Of a stretch of DNA of 64,000 nucleotides, positions 7,832 to 15,788 are shown in pieces. Where the stretch lies: contig CAJOIW010000007.1 of the NCBI GenBank assembly GCA_905234845.1, positions 1 to 64,000 on the forward strand. The letters are read 5' to 3'. Position 1 is the stretch's first letter. Each line of letters starts with the position of its first letter. Below the pieces are notes generated by a model. It had not been told where the DNA came from. It did not search any database and was given only the letters and a program-made list of their open reading frames with translations. Both the position numbers and the translations under genes were made by a program. This DNA comes from an uncultured Prevotella sp. (lineage in GTDB: Bacteria; Bacteroidota; Bacteroidia; Bacteroidales; Bacteroidaceae).

Positions 7832-8788
7832 ATGGGATTTCTGGGATTGTTCAATAAACAAAAAAAAGAAACGCTGGATAAGGGGCTGGAGAAAACGAAA
7901 CAGAGCGTTTTTGAGAAACTGACCCGTGCAGTAGCAGGAAAGTCGACAGTAGACGATGAGGTGCTCGACGACCTCGAAGAAGTGTTGATTACAAGCGACG
8001 TGGGTGTAGATACGACTCTGAAGATTATCAAGCGTATAGAAGAGCGTGTCGCGCGTGACAAATATGTTTCTACAAGTGAGCTGAACGGCATACTCCGTGA
8101 TGAGATTGCAGCCTTGCTGGCAGAGAACAATACGGAGGATGGAGATTCGTGGGAATTGCCACAAGACCATAAGCCTTACGTGATTCTCGTAGTCGGTGTC
8201 AATGGGGTAGGCAAGACAACGACCATCGGCAAGCTGGCATGGCAGCTGAAACAAGCTGGGAAGAAAGTGTATCTTGGCGCAGCTGATACTTTCCGTGCCG
8301 CAGCTGTTGAGCAGATATGCATTTGGGGCGAGCGCGTAGGTGTGCCCGTCGTGAAACAGCAAATGGGAGCTGACCCTGCCAGCGTAGCTTTCGACACGCT
8401 GCAATCGGCAAAAGCGAACGATGCTGATGTGGTGCTGATTGATACGGCAGGCAGGTTGCACAACAAAGTTGGCTTGATGAATGAGCTCAAGAAGATTAAG
8501 GAGGTGATGAGGAAAGTTATACCCGAGGCTCCCGATGAAGTTCTTCTGGTGCTTGACGGCTCTACAGGGCAGAATGCTTTTGAACAGGCTAAGCAGTTTG
8601 CTGCAGTCACGCAGGTGACCAGTTTGGCTATCACAAAGCTTGATGGTACAGCAAAAGGTGGAGTGGTCGTAGGCATAAGTGATCAGCTGAAAGTCCCTGT
8701 AAAATATATCGGATTGGGTGAGGGCATGGAAGATCTGCAGCTTTTTAACCGTCGAGAGTTTGTGGATTCGCTTTTTGGCAAATCATGA
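7832..8788 (+). CDS. ftsY: Signal recognition particle receptor FtsY
   Basis: The 318-residue SRP-type GTPase has a short NG-only architecture without the long acidic A domain of E. coli. Motifs are P-loop GVNGVGKT (122-129), DTFRAAA (152-158), DTAGR (204-208) and TKLDGTAKGG (268-277), with GLGEGMEDLQLF near the end. Together with Ffh and 4.5S RNA it docks ribosomes making membrane proteins. The N-terminal amphipathic GFLGLFNKQKK may touch the membrane. It lies between glmM and rimO on the plus strand with short gaps. Confidence 0.96.
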   Translation: MGFLGLFNKQKKETLDKGLEKTKQSVFEKLTRAVAGKSTVDDEVLDDLEEVLITSDVGVDTTLKIIKRIEERVARDKYVSTSELNGILRDEIAALLAENNTEDGDSWELPQDHKPYVILVVGVNGVGKTTTIGKLAWQLKQAGKKVYLGAADTFRAAAVEQICIWGERVGVPVVKQQMGADPASVAFDTLQSAKANDADVVLIDTAGRLHNKVGLMNELKKIKEVMRKVIPEAPDEVLLVLDGSTGQNAFEQAKQFAAVTQVTSLAITKLDGTAKGGVVVGISDQLKVPVKYIGLGEGMEDLQLFNRREFVDSLFGKS

Positions 8789-8836
8789 TAAAAAGTAAGT
8801 TAAGTCAAGGCTTTTTATCTCTTATCCTTAATAAAT

Positions 8837-10126
8837 ATGAATCATCCGACTATTGATTTTGTGACATTGGGTTGCTCCAAGAATCTGGTGGACAGTGAAG
8901 TGCTGATGGGACTTTTCGAGCGCAACGGTTTTCATTGTACCCACGACGCGAGCCATCCGCGAGCACCTATTGCCGTTATCAATACGTGTGGTTTCATAGA
9001 GGACGCAAAGCAGGAGAGTATTGACACAATACTGGAGTTTGCCAATAGAAAAGATGAGGGAAAACTGCAACATCTTTATGTAATTGGCTGTCTATCACAA
9101 CGTTATCAGGCAGAGCTTGGGCGGGAAATACCACAAGTGGACAAGTGGTATGGGAAATTTAACTTCAAACAATTGCTTGCTGATTTGGTGGAGTGTAGCC
9201 ACTTGTCGGATGCGGATAGGAAACTCACTACACCCCCACACTATGCCTATATAAAAATAGGGGAGGGTTGCAACCGGCAATGCGCCTATTGTGCCATTCC
9301 AATGATGACGGGCAGGCATGTGAGCCGACAACGAGAAGATATACTTGATGAAGTAAGGCAATTGGTCGGTCGGGGGGTGAAGGAGTTTCAGCTTATCGCT
9401 CAAGAGCTTACCTATTATGGTGTAGACCTTGACGGTACGCGTCAGATAGCTTCCTTGGTCAGTGAGATGGCAGATATAGAAGGTGTAGAGTGGATTCGCC
9501 TACATTATGCCTATCCCAATGACTTTCCGATGGAACTGCTCGATGTGATGAACGCAAAGAAGAATGTCTGTCGTTATTTGGATGTAGCTCTTCAACATAT
9601 TTCTGACTCGGTTTTGCAACGAATGCGTCGCCATGTCACCAAGCAGCAGACGATTGAGTTCGTGCGTGAACTGAGAAGGCGAGTTCCAGGTATCTGTCTT
9701 CGGACAACACTAATGGTAGGATTCCCTGGAGAGACAGAGGAAGAATTCGAAGAATTGATGGAGTTTGTCCGTTGGGCACGTTTCGAGCGAATGGGTGCTT
9801 TCGCCTATTCTGAGGAAGATGGAACCTATAGCGCTCGTCACTATAAAGATAATGTACCTGCTGAAGTGAAGCAAGACCGTTTGGATAGGCTGATGACCTT
9901 GCAACAGCATATCAGTGAAGAGATTGAGGCTGAGAAGGTCGGTACGACTATGCGGGTGATAGTTGACCGTAAAGAGGGTGACTATTATGTTGGACGTTCG
10001 GAGTTTTCTTCGCCAGAGGTTGATCCGGAGGTGCTCATACAAACTAAGCGTAAGCTACGAAGAGGTCATTTTTATGATGTGAAGATAATTGATAATGAAG
10101 CATTTGACTTATTTGCAGAATTATGA
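8837..10126 (+). CDS. rimO: Ribosomal protein S12 methylthiotransferase RimO
   Basis: The 429-residue radical-SAM enzyme has the N-terminal UPF0004 cysteines (Cys 13, 51 and 85), the radical-SAM triad C145-x3-C149-x2-C152 within GEGCNRQCAYCAIP, and a C-terminal TRAM domain. The start IDFVTLGCSKNLVDSE is the RimO rather than the MiaB signature. It methylthiolates a conserved Asp of ribosomal protein S12. Its stop codon overlaps the next ATG (ATGA), so it is translationally coupled to the HU gene. Confidence 0.96.
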   Translation: MNHPTIDFVTLGCSKNLVDSEVLMGLFERNGFHCTHDASHPRAPIAVINTCGFIEDAKQESIDTILEFANRKDEGKLQHLYVIGCLSQRYQAELGREIPQVDKWYGKFNFKQLLADLVECSHLSDADRKLTTPPHYAYIKIGEGCNRQCAYCAIPMMTGRHVSRQREDILDEVRQLVGRGVKEFQLIAQELTYYGVDLDGTRQIASLVSEMADIEGVEWIRLHYAYPNDFPMELLDVMNAKKNVCRYLDVALQHISDSVLQRMRRHVTKQQTIEFVRELRRRVPGICLRTTLMVGFPGETEEEFEELMEFVRWARFERMGAFAYSEEDGTYSARHYKDNVPAEVKQDRLDRLMTLQQHISEEIEAEKVGTTMRVIVDRKEGDYYVGRSEFSSPEVDPEVLIQTKRKLRRGHFYDVKIIDNEAFDLFAEL

Positions 10127-10416
10127 ATAATAAAGAATATATAGCAGAACTGGCGCGACGTAGTGGATATTCGCCCAGTCAGACGCAGCAATTCGTGAAA
10201 CAGGTGATTGACCTGATGGCTGTAAAGTTCGATGAAGGAGAGAGTGTATTTGTCTCAGGATTCGGTACGTTTGATGTGAAAGAACGTGCCGAACGCATCG
10301 TGGTTAATCCTGCAACAGGCCAGAGAATGTTGGTACCGCCAAAGATGGTGTTGTCGTTTAAGCCTGTAGCTTCTGTAAAAGACAAATTAAAGAAGGGAGG
10401 AAACGAGGATGAGTAA
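10123..10416 (+). CDS. HU-family DNA-binding protein
   Basis: The 97-residue protein is a complete HU/IHF fold. Helices occupy the first 45 residues (EYIAELARRSGYSPSQTQQF), then FVSGFGTFDVKERAERIVVN and the arm tip NPATGQRMLVPPK carry the DNA-intercalating proline. It overlaps rimO by 4 bp and the following HU-fusion gene by 8 bp, so the three are translated from one message. It may form a heterodimer with the HU domain of the next protein, which is an inference from adjacency. Confidence 0.92.
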   Translation: MNNKEYIAELARRSGYSPSQTQQFVKQVIDLMAVKFDEGESVFVSGFGTFDVKERAERIVVNPATGQRMLVPPKMVLSFKPVASVKDKLKKGGNEDE

Positions 10417-11449
10417 GTTTTCTGAAATGGCAGCACCATTGGCAGGAAAATTCGGTCTGACAATAAAAGATGCCGAGCAGTTTTTGTTGCAGATGACGGA
10501 GGTGCTCAACGAAGGCCTGCGTGAAGACAAACAAGTGAAAGTAAAAGGTTTGGGTACCTTCAAGGTGACTACTGTGAGTGCCCGGAAAAGTGTAAATGTG
10601 AATACGGGTGAGCCGATAGTCATTGGTAGTCGAGATAAAATCACATTCACACCCGAGGCGAGTCTGCGCGACCGTGTGAATAGTCCGTTCGCCCAGTTTG
10701 AGACGGTTGTCGTGAACGACGGGATTGACTTAGAAGTATCTCCAGTTTCCTCTATTCAGAATGAAGAAGTACAAAATGAGGAAATTCAAGCTGAAGAGAT
10801 TTTGAATGGGGACAATATAACTCAAGAGGTGAGTATTGAGGAAGAGAAAAGTCTGAATGAGGTAAGCGATACGAAGGAAGAAGGGTTGGTAGAAAAAACA
10901 GACAAACCGTCATCTCTCATCCATCCCGAGCAGCCACTTCCGAATCATACCGATCAGGTCATCCCGAGCCATCCCGAACCGAGCTCGCCACCTCGTGACC
11001 TTTCTCGGCCCACATCTAAAATCAAGTATGGAACTGTTGCCATTTTACTCCTTTTGGTTCTTTTTGGCGCATTTTATTTCTTGCGTGATGCCACCACTGG
11101 GAATAAAGTCGAGAGGCAAGACGTAGGGAATGTGAAACAAGAAAAAGCGGATACGCCTAAATCACGCCCCGACTCTACACAAGCTTTATCTGCGGCAACT
11201 GATAATCCGTCACCTGTCGACTATGATTCCTATCCCATTATGCGCTATGGTGCTTATGAGTTTGACGGAGTTGCAGCAGAGGTCACTATAAAGAAAGGTC
11301 AGACCATTGCCACTATTAGTAAGACCTATTTCGGCCCGAGCCCTGGAGCTGACCAGTATATTGAGGCTTTCAACGGAAAGAGGGACTTTAAGGAAGGCGA
11401 CGTTATAAAAATTCCCAAGCTCGTGCTTAAAAAGAAGAATAAAAAATGA
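10409..11449 (+). CDS. Membrane-anchored HU domain protein with C-terminal LysM-like domain
   Basis: The 346-residue protein has an HU-like DNA-binding domain (residues 1-95, with GLGTFKVTTV and NVNTGEPIVIGSRD). A long acidic linker with repeated NEEVQNEEIQAEE follows (115-165), then a proline-rich stretch encoded by repeat-like DNA (about 168-200) and one transmembrane helix (207-226, VAILLLLVLFGAFYFL). The C-terminal ~55 residues resemble LysM (KKGQTIATISKTYFG, EGDVIKIPKL). With the HU part inside, the LysM part would be periplasmic, linking nucleoid and cell wall; this topology is inferred. It overlaps both neighbouring genes. Confidence 0.85.
   Translation: MSKFSEMAAPLAGKFGLTIKDAEQFLLQMTEVLNEGLREDKQVKVKGLGTFKVTTVSARKSVNVNTGEPIVIGSRDKITFTPEASLRDRVNSPFAQFETVVVNDGIDLEVSPVSSIQNEEVQNEEIQAEEILNGDNITQEVSIEEEKSLNEVSDTKEEGLVEKTDKPSSLIHPEQPLPNHTDQVIPSHPEPSSPPRDLSRPTSKIKYGTVAILLLLVLFGAFYFLRDATTGNKVERQDVGNVKQEKADTPKSRPDSTQALSAATDNPSPVDYDSYPIMRYGAYEFDGVAAEVTIKKGQTIATISKTYFGPSPGADQYIEAFNGKRDFKEGDVIKIPKLVLKKKNKK
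10911..11000 (+). repeat. Repeat-like palindromic DNA inside the HU-fusion linker
   Basis: This tract carries CATCCCGAG three times and ends with CCGAGCTCG. The block CATCCATCCCGAGCAG is close to the reverse complement of the palindromic repeat at 29873-29895. It is in frame and encodes the proline-rich part of the linker. Confidence 0.5.
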
Positions 11450-12387
11450 AGCGGCAATCCACTTTGCAGGATGATTATATCCACTATGTTGTAAAAGGAG
11501 CCCCTCCCCAGCCCTCCCCGAAGGAGAGGGAGAAAACTGGGGGGGAGGGATCTTCTATTCCGCTTCTGGAATGGATGCTTGCCAATCTCAAAGGCAGTCG
11601 TACCAAGTTGAAGGCCACCTTGAAAGGCCATGGTGTAAAAGTCAATGGCAAGCATATCACGCAGTTTGACTATCCTCTCCAACCTGGAATGAAAGTCAGT
11701 ATAAGCAAGTCGAAACGTAATGACAAGTTTAAGAGTCGTTATGTCAAACTTGTCTACGAAGACCAATATCTTGTTGTTGTAGAAAAGAAACCGGGCATAC
11801 TCTCTATGGCTGCCGGACACCGCTCGCTCAATGTAAAAAGTGTGCTTGATGATTATTTCCAAAAGACTCGTCAGCATTGTACCGCTCATGTTGTTCATCG
11901 GCTTGATCGCGACACGTCTGGCCTCATGATTTATGCCAAAGACCTGCAGACCGAACAAATACTTGAGCACAACTGGCACGATATCGTCTATGACCGTCGC
12001 TATGTAGCCCTCCTCTCGGGCGAGGTTGTTGAGGAGGGTGGCACCATTGCCAACTGGTTGAAAGACAACAAAGCCTATGTTACCTACAGCTCACCTGTCG
12101 ATAACGGCGGAAAATATGCGGTGACTCATTTTCATGTACTCCATCGCACCGTCAGCCATTCACTCGTAGAGTTTAGCCTTGAGACTGGTCGTAAGAACCA
12201 GATACGTGTCCATGCGGCAGACATGGGGCATCCTGTTTGTGGTGACACCAAGTACGGTAATGGCGACAATCCTCTCCACCGCTTGTGTTTGCATGCCTAT
12301 ATGCTTTGTTTCCACCATCCTATTACACGGCAGCCTATGGAATTTCAGACACCTATTCCCACTGATTGGCGCGTTACTAAAGAATAA
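11446..12387 (+). CDS. RluA-family pseudouridine synthase
   Basis: The 313-residue enzyme has an S4-like N-terminal part and the RluA catalytic motif HRLDRDTSG (151-159) with the catalytic Asp 154. Further motifs are VVEKKPGILS and RKNQIRVHAADMGHPVCGDTKYG. It isomerises specific uridines in rRNA or tRNA; the target position is unknown. Its ATG overlaps the HU-fusion stop (ATGA). Residues 19-37 (PQPSPKEREKTGGEG) are encoded by a G+C-rich palindromic repeat inserted in frame before the S4 domain and are not expected in the family. Confidence 0.92.
   Translation: MKRQSTLQDDYIHYVVKGAPPQPSPKEREKTGGEGSSIPLLEWMLANLKGSRTKLKATLKGHGVKVNGKHITQFDYPLQPGMKVSISKSKRNDKFKSRYVKLVYEDQYLVVVEKKPGILSMAAGHRSLNVKSVLDDYFQKTRQHCTAHVVHRLDRDTSGLMIYAKDLQTEQILEHNWHDIVYDRRYVALLSGEVVEEGGTIANWLKDNKAYVTYSSPVDNGGKYAVTHFHVLHRTVSHSLVEFSLETGRKNQIRVHAADMGHPVCGDTKYGNGDNPLHRLCLHAYMLCFHHPITRQPMEFQTPIPTDWRVTKE
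11501..11549 (+). repeat. G+C-rich palindrome inserted in frame in the pseudouridine synthase gene
   Basis: An inner stem-loop (CCCTCCCC, GAAGG, AGAGGG) is flanked by CCCCTCCCCAG and CTGGGGGGGAGGG, which are inverted copies of each other. The same kind of element occurs twice at 13835-13954, in another gene. Confidence 0.75.
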
Positions 12388-12466
12388 TGAAGTATGAAGC
12401 TTTTGGTTTTAGTTTTTAGGGTCAAAACCGATAACCAAATAACTAAAAACGCTAACACGAACCCCT

Positions 12467-12622
12467 ATGGACAATGAACTAATTTACTACCTCTTTTGCC
12501 TTGCCGTTTTGATTGTTGGCATTTTAATTATCAAAAAAATCGCAGGCTGCATCCTTAAGAGCCTTGCCCTTATTGTCGTTGTTCTCATTCTTGCCGTTAT
12601 TTGGTATTTCTTTATCAGATGA
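12467..12622 (+). CDS. Small membrane protein, 51 residues
   Basis: This short frame lies in the 303-bp gap between the pseudouridine synthase and DUF5686 genes. It starts MDNELIYYLFCLAVLIVGIL and continues with KKIAGCILKSL and a second hydrophobic run ending IWYFFIR, so it has two predicted membrane helices joined by a short basic loop. The frame is uninterrupted and dominated by hydrophobic codons. The A-rich stretch just before the ATG is typical of Bacteroidetes translation starts. No function is known to me. It is probably the last gene of the rimO-HU-rluA run. Confidence 0.6.
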   Translation: MDNELIYYLFCLAVLIVGILIIKKIAGCILKSLALIVVVLILAVIWYFFIR

Positions 12623-12690
12623 TAGCAAATGTAGATAGTCAACTTTGCTTGTCTTCCTTTGATTCGGGTAGCTGAATTTGTTGTGGAAGA

Positions 12691-14700
12691 TTACCACTGG
12701 CGGAAAAGCTGGAAACCGAAACGGGCACCGAATTCGTTGAATTTGCCGTTTCGATTGGCAAGGAAAAGTCCGATGGAAAAAAGACGGTTTTGTAGGCCAT
12801 AGCCACATTCGAGGTAGGGGTGCAGGTGCCGAGCGGCGAGTGCGCTGAGGTAGATACGTTCTGTCTCGATATATCGTCCGATGAGTGGCACCCATGAGAC
12901 GAAGAGCAGCGGTGATTCATAGGTGACATTGCTACGGACATAATACTCAGAGGCATTATACCAGTTGCGGTCGAGCAATTCGAATGAGCCTGTCCACTCA
13001 TCGTTCCATCCCCCAGGAATATTTTCATCTCGGAAATTAGTATAGTCGAGAAAATAGGCTCCTGTGTCTTTATGGGTATAGAATCCAGTTCCCGCCCGCA
13101 TGGATAGAGAGCGCAATCCGGGCATGCGATGCAGGTACTGGCCGTCAAATTCCCATCGCTCGAAACCTGTATTCGATTTGAATAGTCCTTTGATGCTGCG
13201 CTCATAGTCAACGGTAATGATAGGTCCGGAATAACCCATTGGGTGATATTCAAGTGATAGTGCCGGAGCTGCGGAGCGATAGGCATGAGGCTTGCCGGCC
13301 AGTTTAAATCCCTTTTTATCAACGGCATCACGGTAATGGATGATGAGTCCGGCTTTAACTCCGATCTTGGATGACAGATCGTAGTGGACAAAGGTCTTGA
13401 TGTAGGTGTCTTTGAAATAGTCGAGGTTCAAGTGTTCCCAGTTAATGGAATCGGCTCGTTCGTGTTTTATTTGTTCGATGATGTCGGAGTTGGTGATTCG
13501 GTTGCCGTTTCCCACTTCAGCCTCAATGTAGCCTCCATGGCGTTTATTGAAGTAGAAGAAGGAGGGTAGCCTGAAATAGAACTGTCGTTGCTTAAAGGAA
13601 TAACCTGCTTTGAGGCGTGTGTTGATTTCTTGGTTTTCGTTGAATATGAAACTGCTTTTTACCTCGAACTTATAGTAGATGCCTTTGCGTTTGCTATAGC
13701 CAAGGTAGAGTGGATTGAGGAGTGGGGATATGCGCAGATAACCTTGATCACGACTACCAAAGTGGGTTTTTGTGCGGTTGACAAGATGTTCACCCACAAT
13801 GAGCCATGGCGAATGATGGTTTTTCTTTATGTGGCCCCCCTCCACATCCCTCCCCGAGGGAGAGGGGGCTAGTTCCTCCTCTTGGAGATGGTTAGGAGGG
13901 GTTGTAGGCAACAGAGGACTCTCACCCTCTCCTTCGGGGAGGGTTGTGGAGGGGTTTAGGGTGTCGGCCAAGCTGGCATGATAATCAGCCGAGATATTGT
14001 TTCCAAGAAAACGGAATAAGGCATCGAGCTGGCAGCGGACGGGAAAAAGCGAAGCTGCTCCCTGATTTCCCATTTCGAGATAAAGGCTAAACCTTATCAT
14101 GTCGTATTCTCCTTGTATCTCGGTGGAAATGATACGTCCAGTGAGGAAGTCGGCAATGGCGGTTCCGCTAACGAGCTGTGTACTTACTAATCGGGGTTTG
14201 AAGACGATTTCGACGTTGCCGTCTGGTCGAGTCATGGAGCGGTATCTGTAGAGGTGACGATTGGCTTTGTTGAAGGGGGAGAGGAGAATGTCGCCGGCGA
14301 TGGTCTCGGCATAGATATCGGGAATAAGGTATTTATTAAGAGTAGTAAGTGTCTTCCGCCGATGTGGGATATTGTTTCGGTGGAATATTTCTTCTATGTT
14401 TGTCGGATGTCCATTGACTATGACAACTTTGCCGATGGCTTCACCTTCATATGTCCGTTGTTCGCCTCTGGCTATAGCATACATGGTTGGTACGGCAAGC
14501 AGAATGGGGTTGCGTTTGTTGACCCGTAGAGTGTAGTTGACATAGGTAAAGGGTGTGACATTTTCAGGTAAGCTGTCTTTGATGGTTGTTGGATAGGCAA
14601 AGATGCGCTGCATAACAATGGTGTTCTGTCGGTCGCGGGCTATAGTAGTCTGCGAAGATACCAGTAGCAGAGAAACAAATAGCAAGACATGTGGTTTCAT
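12691..14700 (-). CDS. DUF5686-like outer-membrane protein
   Basis: The start is set at 14700 because this ATG overlaps the stop of the DUF4112 gene (ATGA) and begins a signal peptide (KPHVLLFVSLLLVSSQTTIA); a frame 12 codons longer exists. The 669-residue protein has an N-terminal periplasmic part (to about 290) and then alternating amphipathic strands ending in GFQLFRQW, typical of an outer-membrane barrel. I assign it to the DUF5686 group of Bacteroidetes proteins of unknown function. Residues about 249-290 are encoded by two palindromic repeats and are probably an expansion loop. It is the last gene of the DUF2723 operon. Confidence 0.75.
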   Translation of the reverse strand: MKPHVLLFVSLLLVSSQTTIARDRQNTIVMQRIFAYPTTIKDSLPENVTPFTYVNYTLRVNKRNPILLAVPTMYAIARGEQRTYEGEAIGKVVIVNGHPTNIEEIFHRNNIPHRRKTLTTLNKYLIPDIYAETIAGDILLSPFNKANRHLYRYRSMTRPDGNVEIVFKPRLVSTQLVSGTAIADFLTGRIISTEIQGEYDMIRFSLYLEMGNQGAASLFPVRCQLDALFRFLGNNISADYHASLADTLNPSTTLPEGEGESPLLPTTPPNHLQEEELAPSPSGRDVEGGHIKKNHHSPWLIVGEHLVNRTKTHFGSRDQGYLRISPLLNPLYLGYSKRKGIYYKFEVKSSFIFNENQEINTRLKAGYSFKQRQFYFRLPSFFYFNKRHGGYIEAEVGNGNRITNSDIIEQIKHERADSINWEHLNLDYFKDTYIKTFVHYDLSSKIGVKAGLIIHYRDAVDKKGFKLAGKPHAYRSAAPALSLEYHPMGYSGPIITVDYERSIKGLFKSNTGFERWEFDGQYLHRMPGLRSLSMRAGTGFYTHKDTGAYFLDYTNFRDENIPGGWNDEWTGSFELLDRNWYNASEYYVRSNVTYESPLLFVSWVPLIGRYIETERIYLSALAARHLHPYLECGYGLQNRLFSIGLFLANRNGKFNEFGARFGFQLFRQW
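13835..13954 (-). repeat. Two G+C-rich palindromes inserted in frame in the DUF5686 gene
   Basis: Two stem-loops of the CCCTCCCCGAGGG / CCCTCTCCTTCGGGGAGGG type lie 55 bp apart in opposite orientation. They resemble the palindrome at 11501-11549 and the intergenic patch at 29.9 kb. They are translated as a Pro/Glu/Ser-rich segment. Confidence 0.75.
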
Positions 14701-15173
14701 GAGAAAAGAAGCGTTCCGAGTTTGGTGGCAATCCATGCGATTAGAGCAAGCATCAAGAATATGCTTCCAAACAACAGGATGCAGGTGATAAGCGATTGTC
14801 GTGCTTTGTTGTTCACCTCAACGATAACTGATTGATCGTCGTTAATGAAACCGTCGATAAGTCGCATGTTTCGGGCGTTAGACTGGTGGAAGAAGTCAAT
14901 GACATCACCGACGTAGAAAGGTATCAGCCCGAGCAGAAGGTCGCGGAGGCTATTGTTGAGTACAGCCAAGGTAAGCGGAACACTATGGAGGCGAAACAGG
15001 CTGAAATAGACATGCGCAAGGGCGAACAACGTTGTCATGGCATCGCCAATACCTCCAGGAACAATACCTATGATACCGTCAATATAGTATTGGTCAAGAT
15101 AGCGTGTGATGGCATTCATGCCATTGTATAATCGGGAATGCTTCAGCCGCTCTTTCCGCTCTTCTCTTGTCAT
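14697..15173 (-). CDS. DUF4112 membrane protein
   Basis: The 158-residue protein matches DUF4112: LDQYYIDGIIGIVPGGIGDA, then LTLAVLNNSLRDLLLGLIPFYVGDVIDFFHQSN, and a C-terminal hydrophobic segment (LITCILLFGSIFLMLALIAW). About three to four membrane helices are expected. The function is unknown. It overlaps its neighbours on both sides by 4 bp, so it is coupled to the polysaccharide deacetylase and DUF5686 genes. Confidence 0.85.
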   Translation of the reverse strand: MTREERKERLKHSRLYNGMNAITRYLDQYYIDGIIGIVPGGIGDAMTTLFALAHVYFSLFRLHSVPLTLAVLNNSLRDLLLGLIPFYVGDVIDFFHQSNARNMRLIDGFINDDQSVIVEVNNKARQSLITCILLFGSIFLMLALIAWIATKLGTLLFS

Positions 15174-15784
15174 TCTACAAATACTTTAAACTCGTATCCT
15201 TCTTGTTTAAGCCATTTTAATGCTTCAGGGAGAGCAAAACGCAATTTGTCAATGCTTTTCAGTGAGTCATGGAATGTGATGATAGAGCCGTTTCGGGTGT
15301 AGCGCTTAACGTTATCAAGCACATCCTGAGCGGTTATCCACTTGGAGTAGTCTCGCGTGACGACATCCCACATGATAACTTTGTATTTACGTGATAGCCA
15401 GGCGAACTGTGCCATGCGCATCCAGCCGTGAGGTGGGCGAAAAAGGTGGGAATGAATGTAGGCATTAGCCTTCTCTGTGTTGTAGCTGTAGTCGTGGAGG
15501 GTATGGCGGAAGCCACTGATGTGGTTGTGTGTGTGGTTACCTACTTGATGCCCTTCGGAAACAATTTGTTCATATAGCTTGGGATATTTGCGCACGTTGT
15601 CACCGACCATGAAAAAAGTGGCTTTTGCTTTAGCCTCACGGAGAGTCTGGAGAATGAATGGGGTAGACTCAGGAATGGGCCCGTCATCAAAAGTTAGATA
15701 AACAGCCCGTTCCTTTGAACTCATTCTCCAAACAGCTTTCGGCCAAAGCCATCTGAGCCACATGGCAGGTTGTTCTATGAACAT
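15170..15784 (-). CDS. Polysaccharide deacetylase family protein (NodB domain)
   Basis: The 204-residue protein is one NodB homology domain (carbohydrate esterase 4). It has motif 1 TFDDGP, the metal-binding HxxxxH in GNHTHNH, motif 3 FRPPHGWM, motif 4 MWDVVTRDYS and motif 5 ITFHDS. No signal peptide is obvious, though a hydrophobic N-terminus (PAMWLRWLWPKAVW) could anchor it. It likely removes acetyl groups from a cell-envelope glycan. The gap to the DUF2723 gene is only 4 bp. Confidence 0.9.
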   Translation of the reverse strand: MFIEQPAMWLRWLWPKAVWRMSSKERAVYLTFDDGPIPESTPFILQTLREAKAKATFFMVGDNVRKYPKLYEQIVSEGHQVGNHTHNHISGFRHTLHDYSYNTEKANAYIHSHLFRPPHGWMRMAQFAWLSRKYKVIMWDVVTRDYSKWITAQDVLDNVKRYTRNGSIITFHDSLKSIDKLRFALPEALKWLKQEGYEFKVFVE

Positions 15785-15788
15785 GGTG

